10,070 nucleotides of DNA, taken from an uncultured Collinsella sp. Its GTDB lineage: Bacteria; Actinomycetota; Coriobacteriia; Coriobacteriales; Coriobacteriaceae. Below, piece after piece: positions 1 through 5,643 of this stretch; within the stretch, counting starts at the first letter, position 1; each line of letters starts with the position of its first letter. The translations under genes were made by a program, and so were the position numbers. The notes beneath the pieces were generated by a model. That model was not told the origin of the DNA. It worked only from the letters and a program-made list of their open reading frames with translations, and did no database searches. The DNA lies in the NCBI GenBank assembly GCA_900541195.1, contig UQIY01000057.1, forward strand, positions 1-10,070, given 5' to 3'.

Positions 1-34
1 GAGGTCAGAAGTTCAAATCTTCTAACGCCCACCA
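1..34 (+). tRNA. 3' end of a tRNA gene (5' part outside the window)
   Basis: The first 34 bases read as the end of a tRNA: variable loop AGGTC (2-6), a five-pair T stem AGAAG/CTTCT (7-11 with 19-23), a seven-base T loop TTCAAAT (12-18), acceptor strand AACGCCC (24-30), discriminator A and an encoded CCA (32-34). The anticodon lies outside the window, so the isotype cannot be read. The missing 5' acceptor strand should be GGGCGTT. An intrinsic terminator starts nine bases later, so this is probably the last tRNA of its transcript. Confidence 0.9.
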
Positions 35-42
35 AATGTTCG

Positions 43-81
43 CAGCTCAGAGGCTATGTCCTCTGGGCTGTTTTGTTTTTT
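43..81 (+). terminator. Intrinsic terminator of the tRNA transcript
   Basis: An 11-pair stem with one G-U pair (CAGCTCAGAGG at 43-53 with CCTCTGGGCTG at 60-70), a six-base loop, then TTTTGTTTTTT (71-81). This is a textbook rho-independent terminator, ending the tRNA transcript. Confidence 0.9.
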
Positions 82-396
82 GCCACCAAGCGCGCCGCCA
101 AATAAGTCATCAAATATTGATCCAAGGTCCCTACGCGATGGTCTTCGCATCCCGTAGGGGTGCCGGCAGATTGCATGTGTCCTGGCCCATCATGACCGCA
201 ACATGTTGGTCAAGCATAATCTTTTGGATTCTTTTGGCGTGAGCGGCTTGGTTTTGGTGCTATTTGGCGGCGGCACGGTTGAGGGGGTTTCAAAACTGCT
301 GTGCAGGTAGTTGGGTTGATAACGTTTTAGCAGTCTGCCAAGAGGCTTTCATTTATAATGCGTCTGCAAATTGACCAATTGCTTTGACCTGCTGAA
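82..396. other. Gene-free stretch between tRNA terminator and nrdD control region
   Basis: No open frame here has a credible ribosome binding site or recognisable product. Two things stand out. One is a hairpin at 129-159 (CCCTACG with CGTAGGG, one C-C mismatch, then GATG with CATC, seven-base loop) without a T run on either strand. The other is a perfect TATAAT at 354-359, with no acceptable -35 at the right distance (CAGTCT at 17 bases). TTGACC occurs at 371-376 and 384-389, and again at 413-418 in the proposed nrdD promoter. Confidence 0.5.
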
Positions 397-412
397 ACAC
401 TATATGTTGTGT
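397..412. promoter_or_regulatory. NrdR box 1 upstream of nrdD
   Basis: ACACTATATGTTGTGT is a near-consensus NrdR box (ACAC, A/T-rich core, GTGT as imperfect dyad). NrdR is the dATP/ATP-sensing repressor of ribonucleotide reductase genes. The box directly abuts the proposed -35 and the downstream gene is nrdD, the expected target. The nrdR gene itself is not in this window. Confidence 0.85.
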
Positions 413-442
413 TTGACCTAAAAAAAGAATACAGGATATAGA
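413..442 (+). promoter_or_regulatory. Probable nrdD promoter
   Basis: TTGACC (413-418) as -35 and TATAGA (437-442) as -10, with an 18-base spacer. The -35 lies between the two NrdR boxes and the -10 under the second, so bound NrdR would block RNA polymerase. Transcription would start near 449, giving a leader of about 220 bases. Confidence 0.55.
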
Positions 443-444
443 TG
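429..444. promoter_or_regulatory. Degenerate second NrdR box
   Basis: ATACAGGATATAGATG matches box 1 only partly (about half the positions, including AxAC at the left and the ATAT core). It starts 32 bases after box 1, leaving a 16-base gap, the three-helical-turn spacing typical of paired NrdR boxes. It covers the proposed -10. Position argues for it more than sequence does. Confidence 0.5.
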
Positions 445-448
445 CCTC

Positions 449-668
449 TTTGTCGTATGATAGATGGCGGACAGAGAACGAGAACCTTATTCGCCCCATT
501 TGGATAGATCTTTGGGCCCCTTGAATGGCTGCGAGGATTGTCCGCATGAGGGCCTATGGTTATCGAAAACACAGATTGCGCGACGGCGCCGCAAGACAGG
601 GGCAAGCCCTGCCGGGCATCGTTTGGCCCTGAAGCGCAATGAGGCTACGATGCGAAAGAGGCAAGAGG
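449..668 (+). other. Long, possibly structured nrdD leader
   Basis: Some 220 untranslated bases lie between the proposed start of transcription and nrdD. Two perfect seven-pair closing stems can be drawn: GCGGACA (467-473) with TGTCCGC (539-545), and ATTGCGC (575-581) with GCGCAAT (634-640). The second encloses the hairpins CAGGG/CCCTG (597-611) and GGGC/GCCC (614-629). It matches no riboswitch family I recognise, and stems of this size can arise by chance in GC-rich DNA. A frame open across 464-709 has no recognisable product and runs into nrdD in another frame. Confidence 0.35.
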
Positions 669-2891
669 ATGAAGATCATCAAGCGCAGCGGCACCGAGGT
701 TACCTTTGACATCGATAAGATCGTCAATGCGATCCGCGCCGCAAACTTGGAGGTCGAGGAAGGCTCTCGCCTTACCGACCGCCAGGTGATCTATGCGGCA
801 CAAAACGTCGCCGAGGCATGTGAGAAGGCCGGCCACACCGTATCGGTCGAGGAGATCCAGGATCTGGTCGAGGACGAGATTATGCGTCTCGACTGCTACG
901 AGGTCGCTCGCCACTACATCATCTACCGCTATGTTCAGAGCCTGAAGCGCCAAAAGAACACGACCGATGACAAGATCCTGTCGCTGATTGAGTGCAATAA
1001 CGAAGAGGTCAAGCAGGAGAACTCCAACAAGAACCCGACCGTCAACTCCGTCCAGCGCGACTACATGGCCGGCGAGATTTCCAAGGACCTGACGCAGCGC
1101 GTGCTGCTGCCCCAGGAGATCGTGGATGCCCACAACGAGGGCCTGATTCACTTCCACGATTCGGACTACTTTGCCCAGCACATGCATAACTGTGACCTGG
1201 TGAACCTGGAGGATATGCTCCAGAACGGCACCGTTATCTCGGGCACGCTGATCGAGAAGCCGCACAGCTTCTCGACTGCTTGCAATATCGCGACGCAGAT
1301 TATCGCCCAGGTCGCCTCTTCCCAGTATGGCGGCCAGTCGATTTCGCTGACCCACCTGGCTCCGTTTGTCGAGGTGAGCCGTCAGAAGATTCGCGGCGAG
1401 GTTGCCCGCGAGCTCGAGGAGCTTGGCGTCTCTGCGTCTGCCGAGAAGGTCCGTGAGGTCGTTGAGGACCGTCTGCGTGACGAGATCCGTCGCGGCGTCC
1501 AGACGATTCAGTATCAGGTCGTGACCCTTATGACCACGAATGGCCAGGCGCCGTTCGTGACGGTCTTTATGTATCTCAACGAGGCCCGTACGCCTCAGGA
1601 GAAGCACGACCTTGCCATGATCGTGGAGGAGACGCTTCGCCAGCGCTACGAGGGCGTTAAGAACGAGGCTGGCGTGTGGATTACCCCGGCATTCCCCAAG
1701 CTTATCTACGTGCTCGAGGACGATAACGTTCACGAGAATTCCCCGTACTTCTACCTGACCCAGCTGGCTGCCAAGTGCACCGCCAAGCGCATGGTGCCCG
1801 ACTACATCTCTGAGAAGAAGATGCGTGAGCTCAAGCTGTCTAAGGGTGAGACCGCCGGCAATGGCGATTGCTACACCTGCATGGGTTGCCGCAGCTTCCT
1901 GACGCCCGACCGTTCGGGCAACGGCTTTAACAATGTTGCCAACGCGCTGAACTATGACCCGACCAAACCTAAGTACTATGGCCGCTTTAACCAGGGTGTT
2001 GTGACCATCAACCTGCCCGATGTCGCACTGAGCTCGCATCAGGACATGGACAAGTTCTGGAAGATCTTCGACGAGCGCCTTGAGCTGTGCCATCGTGCCC
2101 TGCTGTGCCGTCATGAGCGCCTGATGGGCACGCTTTCGGATGCCGCACCGATTCTGTGGCAGTACGGCGCCCTGGCGCGCCTTAAGAAGGGCGAGACGAT
2201 CGACAAACTGCTCGTGGGCGGCTATTCCACCATCAGCCTGGGGTATGCCGGTCTGTATGAGTGCGTCAAGTACATGACGGGCCACAGCCACACCGAGAAG
2301 GAAGGCACGCCGTTTGCCATGGCCGTCATGCAGCACATGAACGACAAATGCGCCGAGTGGAAGGCCGAAAGCGATATCGACTTCTCACTGTACGGCACCC
2401 CGCTTGAGTCGACGACCTACAAGTTCGCCAAGTGCCTGCAGCGCCGTTTTGGCATTATTCCGGGTGTGACGGACAAGGGCTACATTACCAACAGCTACCA
2501 CGTCCATGTGTCCGAGGAGATTGATGCTTTCGATAAGCTCAAGTTTGAGGGCATGTTCCAGCAGCTTTCGCCGGGCGGTGCCATCTCCTACGTCGAGGTT
2601 CCCAACATGCAGGACAACCTTAAGGCTGTCATTCGCGTGATGCAGTACATCTACGACAACATCATGTATGCCGAGCTCAACACCAAGAGCGATTACTGCC
2701 AGGTGTGCGGCTATGACGGCGAGATCAAGATTGTCGAGGATGACGGCAAGCTGGTGTGGGAGTGCCCCAACTGCGGCAACCGCGATCAGGAGAAGATGAA
2801 TGTCGCCCGTCGTACGTGCGGCTACATCGGTACTCAATTCTGGAACCAGGGTCGAACCGAGGAGATCCGCGACCGCGTGCTGCATCTCTAA
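669..2891 (+). CDS. nrdD: Anaerobic (class III) ribonucleoside-triphosphate reductase
   Basis: Reduces ribonucleoside triphosphates to dNTPs in anaerobic cells using a glycyl radical. The product is 740 aa. An N-terminal ATP-cone (about 1-90, starting MKIIKRSGTEVTFDIDKI) gives allosteric control by ATP/dATP. The catalytic barrel follows, with C175 (in HNCDLVNLEDML) and the cysteine-rich loop C401, C404, C407 (MGCRSFL); C407 is the likely thiyl-radical residue by analogy with the family. The C-terminal zinc site has C677/C680 and C699/C702, and the glycyl-radical motif is RRTCGYIG with Gly718. An in-frame ATG at 639 exists, but 669 is preferred: AAAGAGG lies seven bases upstream and the ATP-cone begins there. 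NrdG, the needed activase, is the next gene. Regulation is probably by NrdR through the upstream boxes. Confidence 0.97.
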   Translation: MKIIKRSGTEVTFDIDKIVNAIRAANLEVEEGSRLTDRQVIYAAQNVAEACEKAGHTVSVEEIQDLVEDEIMRLDCYEVARHYIIYRYVQSLKRQKNTTDDKILSLIECNNEEVKQENSNKNPTVNSVQRDYMAGEISKDLTQRVLLPQEIVDAHNEGLIHFHDSDYFAQHMHNCDLVNLEDMLQNGTVISGTLIEKPHSFSTACNIATQIIAQVASSQYGGQSISLTHLAPFVEVSRQKIRGEVARELEELGVSASAEKVREVVEDRLRDEIRRGVQTIQYQVVTLMTTNGQAPFVTVFMYLNEARTPQEKHDLAMIVEETLRQRYEGVKNEAGVWITPAFPKLIYVLEDDNVHENSPYFYLTQLAAKCTAKRMVPDYISEKKMRELKLSKGETAGNGDCYTCMGCRSFLTPDRSGNGFNNVANALNYDPTKPKYYGRFNQGVVTINLPDVALSSHQDMDKFWKIFDERLELCHRALLCRHERLMGTLSDAAPILWQYGALARLKKGETIDKLLVGGYSTISLGYAGLYECVKYMTGHSHTEKEGTPFAMAVMQHMNDKCAEWKAESDIDFSLYGTPLESTTYKFAKCLQRRFGIIPGVTDKGYITNSYHVHVSEEIDAFDKLKFEGMFQQLSPGGAISYVEVPNMQDNLKAVIRVMQYIYDNIMYAELNTKSDYCQVCGYDGEIKIVEDDGKLVWECPNCGNRDQEKMNVARRTCGYIGTQFWNQGRTEEIRDRVLHL

Positions 2892-2902
2892 TACCGCTCC
2901 GG

Positions 2903-3041
2903 GGCTGAACCGAGAGGGCCGCTTGGGCATTTGCTCGCTATTTCGGACAGTCCTGCGCAAGACGAAGGCCACATTAAGTGGCCTTCTTTGCGTGCGGAAC
3001 TCATATCGAGCAAAAGCCCAAGCGGCCCTCTCGGTTCAGCC
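2903..3041. repeat. Nested inverted repeat between nrdD and nrdG
   Basis: The arms 2903-2937 and 3007-3041 are 35 bases each and match at 34 positions as reverse complements (left arm begins GGCTGAACCGAGAGGGCC). The terminator-like hairpin at 2956-2992 sits in the 69-base centre. Transcribed, this would form one long two-level hairpin just after the nrdD stop codon. Similarity continues outside the arms in decayed form (see the nrdD remnant). Confidence 0.9.
2964..2989 (+). terminator. Hairpin terminator after nrdD (short T run)
   Basis: A perfect nine-pair stem GAAGGCCAC/GTGGCCTTC (2964-2972 with 2978-2986), loop ATTAA, then TTT. CGCAA (2956-2960) and TTGCG (2988-2992) can extend the pairing. 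The T run is short, so termination may be partial and some transcripts may continue into nrdG. Confidence 0.6.
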
Positions 3042-3120
3042 AAGTTGACGTAGTTGAGATGCAGCATGCGGTCTGCTCACTTCTCGAAGTTCTTAGCGGA
3101 AATGAGTTGACTTGCAACAA
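3042..3120 (-). pseudogene. Decayed inverted copy of the nrdD 3' end
   Basis: Bases 3056-3073 match the reverse complement of 2871-2888, the last codons of nrdD, at 17 of 18 positions. The gap from the repeat arm to this block is 14 bases on both sides, although the gap sequences themselves differ. Read on the - strand the remnant gives D-R-M-L-H-L where nrdD ends D-R-V-L-H-L-stop; the stop is replaced by Asn. Further out the match fades, with blocks such as ACTCA still alignable to about 3115, and the frame is broken by a stop and indels. It is a fossil, not a gene. Confidence 0.6.
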
Positions 3121-3161
3121 CGTTTTGCTTGCGATGACGGTTGGGCTGCAACAAAGTTTTT
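3114..3161 (+). repeat. Short direct repeat upstream of nrdG
   Basis: GCAACAACGTTTTG (3114-3127) and GCAACAAAGTTTTT (3148-3161) agree at 12 of 14 positions and start 34 bases apart, upstream of a TATACT. They could be paired protein-binding sites for nrdG control. They do not match the NrdR box. Confidence 0.35.
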
Positions 3162-3177
3162 ATTGGACCTCGAACCC

Positions 3178-3183
3178 TATACT
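3178..3183 (+). promoter_or_regulatory. Possible -10 element of an nrdG promoter
   Basis: TATACT resembles a -10, but no good -35 lies 16-18 bases upstream (AGTTTT at 17). A hairpin, ACTCGATG/CATTGAGT (3181-3207, one G-T pair), overlaps it. The long spacer and the terminator after nrdD make a separate nrdG promoter plausible. Confidence 0.3.
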
Positions 3184-3219
3184 CGATGTTCGCTTCGTTC
3201 ATTGAGTTACCCTTTGCAT

Positions 3220-3303
3220 GAGGCCGGGACATATCGTCCCGCCCGCAGTTTCGCAGGCCGCAGGCCGAGAATGTTTGAGGACGGGATGATATGTCCCGGC
3301 CTC
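3220..3303. repeat. BIME-like inverted pair of palindromes before nrdG
   Basis: The arms 3220-3241 and 3282-3303 are 22 bases and reverse-complementary at 21 positions, the odd one being a G-T pair. Each arm is itself a small palindrome: CGGGACATATCGTCCCG and CGGGATGATATGTCCCG, each with six-pair ends. Two inverted palindromic units around a 40-base centre is the architecture of REP/BIME elements. The right arm ends two bases before the nrdG Shine-Dalgarno GGGAG (3306-3310). Confidence 0.75.
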
Positions 3304-3318
3304 CCGGGAGAGTTACCT

Positions 3319-3900
3319 ATGAACTACGCGAACATTAAGTATTTCGACATTGCTGATGGGGAAGGTGTTCGTACTTCTCTGTTTGTGAGTGGGTGCCGTC
3401 GTGGGTGCAAGAATTGCTTTAACTCCGTCGCGTGGGACTTTGCCGCGGGTGAACCGTTCGACCGTGCCGTCGAGGACAAGATTATCGACAGTCTTGACCA
3501 TCCCTTTATTGATGGCCTGACGATTCTGGGTGGCGAGCCCATGGAACCCGAGAATCAGGCGGGTCTCGTTGACTTTATCGAACGCGTGCGTGCGGCCTAT
3601 CCTGTGGAGTCGGGGAAGACCATTTGGTGCTTTACCGGCGACGTGCTCGAGGAACTTATGCCGGGCGGCCGTCATCATACCGAGGTGACGGACCGTATCC
3701 TTGCCTGCCTCGATATGTTGGTGGACGGCCCGTTCGTTCAAGACCTGTACGATATCTCCTTGCGTTTTAGGGGTTCGAGTAATCAGCGGGTGATCGACAT
3801 GAACGCCACGCGCACTCGTGCCGCGCGCGAGGGCGTTTCGCTTTGCGACGCTGTGGAGCTTTGGCGAGACGATCCGGTCTATTCGACCCATACTATGTAG
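3319..3900 (+). CDS. nrdG: Anaerobic ribonucleotide reductase activating protein (radical SAM)
   Basis: Uses a [4Fe-4S] cluster and S-adenosylmethionine to install the glycyl radical on NrdD. The product is 193 aa, of usual size for a compact NrdG. It opens MNYANIKYFDIADGEGVR, then carries the radical-SAM cluster motif C-x3-C-x2-C (C26, C30, C33 in GCRRGCKNCF). GGEP (71-74) is the usual SAM-binding motif, followed by WCFTG (103-107) and DGPF (136-139). The start at 3319 has GGGAG eight bases upstream; longer in-frame versions would run through the palindromic repeat and add nothing family-like. Its partner nrdD is upstream on the same strand, but 427 bases away rather than adjacent, so it may have its own promoter or depend on readthrough. 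Confidence 0.96.
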   Translation: MNYANIKYFDIADGEGVRTSLFVSGCRRGCKNCFNSVAWDFAAGEPFDRAVEDKIIDSLDHPFIDGLTILGGEPMEPENQAGLVDFIERVRAAYPVESGKTIWCFTGDVLEELMPGGRHHTEVTDRILACLDMLVDGPFVQDLYDISLRFRGSSNQRVIDMNATRTRAAREGVSLCDAVELWRDDPVYSTHTM

Positions 3901-3923
3901 CTTGTGGCCGATGCCGGAGGGCG

Positions 3924-3932
3924 TGGTACCAT
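3924..3932 (+). promoter_or_regulatory. Possible extended -10 for the folate cluster
   Basis: TGGTACCAT fits an extended -10 (TGn then TACCAT), 34 bases before folE. A weak TTGTGG lies at 3902-3907 with a 19-base spacer. It would give folE a promoter separate from nrdG. Confidence 0.35.
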
Positions 3933-3966
3933 AGCGCGAACGCAAAATCGGAAGAGTGAGGCCTAG

Positions 3967-4524
3967 ATGGTCGATCAGGAAAAAGTTGAGACCGCCATAA
4001 AGCTGTTGCTTGAGGGCATAGGCGAGGACCCAACTCGTGAGGGCCTGCTGGAGACGCCGGCACGCGTCGCCCGCATGTATGGCGAGATTGCCGGCGGCAT
4101 GGACCAGAGCGCTGAGGAGCACCTGTCCAAAACTTTTGCCGTCGCTTCGAACGATTTAGTTATCGAGCGCGACATCACGTTTTACTCGCTGTGCGAGCAC
4201 CATCTGCTGCCGTTTTATGGCAAGGCTGCGATCGGCTATATCCCTAACGGCCGCGTGGCGGGTCTGTCTAAGCTTGCTCGCACGGTTGAGGTCTATGCCC
4301 GTCGTCTGCAGCTGCAGGAGCAGCTGTGTACACAGGTTGCCGATGCCCTCATGGAATATCTTGCCCCCCAAGGGGCAATCGTGCTGATGGAAGCCGAGCA
4401 TATGTGCATGACCATGCGCGGCGTGCAAAAGCCCGGTACCAAGACCGTAACGCTTGCTCGTCGCGGTGTCTTTGAGACCGATCCGTCGCTCGAGGAGCGA
4501 TTCTTTAGGATGCTGGGCCGCTAA
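3967..4524 (+). CDS. folE: GTP cyclohydrolase I
   Basis: Converts GTP to 7,8-dihydroneopterin triphosphate, the first step of folate (and pterin) synthesis, in the cytoplasm. The product is 185 aa, normal for the type IA enzyme. The zinc ligands are visible: C76 and H79 in SLCEHHLLPF, and C147 in EHMCMTMRG. The N-terminal DPTREGLLETPARVARMY segment (21-38) and the VAGLSKLARTVEVYARRLQ stretch (97-115) are family signatures. The ATG at 3967 has GTGAGG (3956-3961) five bases upstream. The HD-domain gene follows after two bases and folB after that, so this is the head of a folate operon. folP and folK are not in the window. Confidence 0.97.
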   Translation: MVDQEKVETAIKLLLEGIGEDPTREGLLETPARVARMYGEIAGGMDQSAEEHLSKTFAVASNDLVIERDITFYSLCEHHLLPFYGKAAIGYIPNGRVAGLSKLARTVEVYARRLQLQEQLCTQVADALMEYLAPQGAIVLMEAEHMCMTMRGVQKPGTKTVTLARRGVFETDPSLEERFFRMLGR

Positions 4525-4526
4525 CC

Positions 4527-5108
4527 ATGAGAGTCGTCAACGACTTTGCATCGAAGACCGATGAAGGAACGTCGCGTCGCGGCTTTATGGCTTCGGGCCT
4601 GACTCCCTTTGGTGCCATGCCTTGCATTGATTACATCTGTGCCAACGGACTGTTCCGGCGGCATCTGGGAAACATTGCGCAGTTGGAATCGGGGCGCATC
4701 TTTTGCCGCCACGGTATCGACCATCTGCTGGATGTCGCCCGTATTATGTGGATCAAGAATCTCGAGGAAGAGCTCAAATTTGACCGCGAGGTCATCTATG
4801 CCACGGCACTTCTTCACGATATCGGCAAAGATGAACAGTATGAATCGGGTATATCCCATGATGTTGCAAGCGAACGCGTCGCTGATGCAATTCTCGGCGG
4901 CATGCCTGATGACGTGGCGTTTGAGCCGGCCGATGCCGCAGCCATTAAGACGGCCATTCTGGGCCATCGAAAGCTGCGCGTGAACAGCCAACCGCTTGAG
5001 CGTTTGCTCTATGCAGCCGACAAAGCGTCGCGCGCCTGCTTTGCATGCCCCGCGCGCAATGCTTGCAACTGGAGCGATGATAAAAAGAACTTGTCGATTC
5101 GCGTGTAG
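4527..5108 (+). CDS. HD-domain phosphohydrolase of the folate cluster
   Basis: A 193-aa HD-superfamily metal-dependent phosphohydrolase. Visible metal-site residues are H62 and H66 (RHGIDHLLDV), the H97-D98 pair (LLHDIGK) and D165 (YAADKASR). A cysteine motif C-x2-C-x5-C follows at C171, C174, C180 (CFACPARNACNW) and may hold zinc or be structural. The ATG comes two bases after the folE stop, with only a distant AGGA, which suggests translational coupling. The first 20-30 residues are not family-like and starts at 4587 (M21) or 4617 (M31) are possible. Sitting between folE and folB, it is a candidate for the step that removes phosphate from dihydroneopterin triphosphate. That role is inferred from position; a housekeeping nucleotide phosphatase is the alternative. 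Confidence 0.85.
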   Translation: MRVVNDFASKTDEGTSRRGFMASGLTPFGAMPCIDYICANGLFRRHLGNIAQLESGRIFCRHGIDHLLDVARIMWIKNLEEELKFDREVIYATALLHDIGKDEQYESGISHDVASERVADAILGGMPDDVAFEPADAAAIKTAILGHRKLRVNSQPLERLLYAADKASRACFACPARNACNWSDDKKNLSIRV

Positions 5109-5151
5109 TTAGTTTGCGCGGTCGGGGTTCTAAACGAAGGAGACGATCGCG

Positions 5152-5637
5152 ATGAGCAACAAGAAACTGCCCGAGAATGCAACCAAGACTGAAGGCGCCG
5201 AGCTCGCCCGCCGTGGAAGGGGCGAAATATCCACCGCAACGGCGGTGCCCCACGTGAGCTATGACGATTTGCGCCATGCCGATCGTATTGTTATTGACGG
5301 CCTTGAGGTTTTTGCCAACCACGGCGTGTATCCCGAGGAGAACGCGCTGGGTCAGAAGTTTGTCGTGTCCTTGGTGCTCTATGCCGACCTGCGCGCGGCG
5401 GGGGAGCACGATAACCTGGATGCCTCTATTGATTACGGCTCGGTGTGCCACGATGTCGATGGCTATCTGCGCGAGCATACGTTTAAGCTCATCGAGGCTG
5501 CAGCCGAGGGTGTGGCCCAGATGCTGCTACGTCGTTATCCCTTGCTGCTTGGCGTGCGTGTTAAGCTCGATAAGCCTTGGGCGCCCGTCGGTCTTCCCCT
5601 GGCAAGCTGTGGCGTCGAGATCGAGCGCGTGCGCTAG
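5152..5637 (+). CDS. folB: Dihydroneopterin aldolase with an N-terminal extension
   Basis: Converts 7,8-dihydroneopterin to 6-hydroxymethyl-7,8-dihydropterin and glycolaldehyde in folate synthesis. The product is 161 aa. The FolB core runs from about residue 43 (ADRIVIDGLEVFANHGVYPE) to the end. It carries the catalytic glutamate in PEENALGQ (E62 or E63), the IDYGSV segment (93-98) and the lysine of LDKPWAPV (K141). The first 42 residues are extra compared with the usual FolB of about 120 aa and look polar and unstructured. The start is nonetheless well supported by AAGGAG at 5137-5142, nine bases upstream. It lies 43 bases after the HD gene, last in the cluster, and converges on ygjP with six bases between stops and no visible terminator. 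Confidence 0.94.
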   Translation: MSNKKLPENATKTEGAELARRGRGEISTATAVPHVSYDDLRHADRIVIDGLEVFANHGVYPEENALGQKFVVSLVLYADLRAAGEHDNLDASIDYGSVCHDVDGYLREHTFKLIEAAAEGVAQMLLRRYPLLLGVRVKLDKPWAPVGLPLASCGVEIERVR

Positions 5638-5643
5638 CTGACG

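Noticed and set aside
354..359. TATAAT as the main nrdD promoter
   Set aside because: A perfect -10, but with no -35 at 16-18 bases; the site at 413-442 agrees with the NrdR boxes. It may still be a minor start.
1..400. Integrated element at the tRNA 3' end
   Set aside because: No integrase, no second copy of the tRNA end within the window and no change to mobile-type genes; an ordinary terminator follows the tRNA.
575..640. tRNA-like cloverleaf in the nrdD leader
   Set aside because: The closing stem and two inner hairpins fit, but there is no GTTCRA-type T loop, no anticodon arm of proper size and no CCA-side geometry.
464..709. An 81-codon frame overlapping the start of nrdD
   Set aside because: No ribosome binding site and a composition unlike the neighbouring proteins; it runs into nrdD in another frame.
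645..2336. A 563-codon open frame on the - strand across nrdD
   Set aside because: It is the mirror of nrdD, an effect of GC-rich codon use; the product is a low-complexity Leu/Val/Arg-rich string with no known domain, while the + strand has full NrdD motifs.
2385..2972. A 195-codon - strand frame whose start resembles a frame beginning at 2978 on the + strand
   Set aside because: The resemblance comes from the inverted repeat around 2903-3041; neither frame has a family match or a ribosome binding site.
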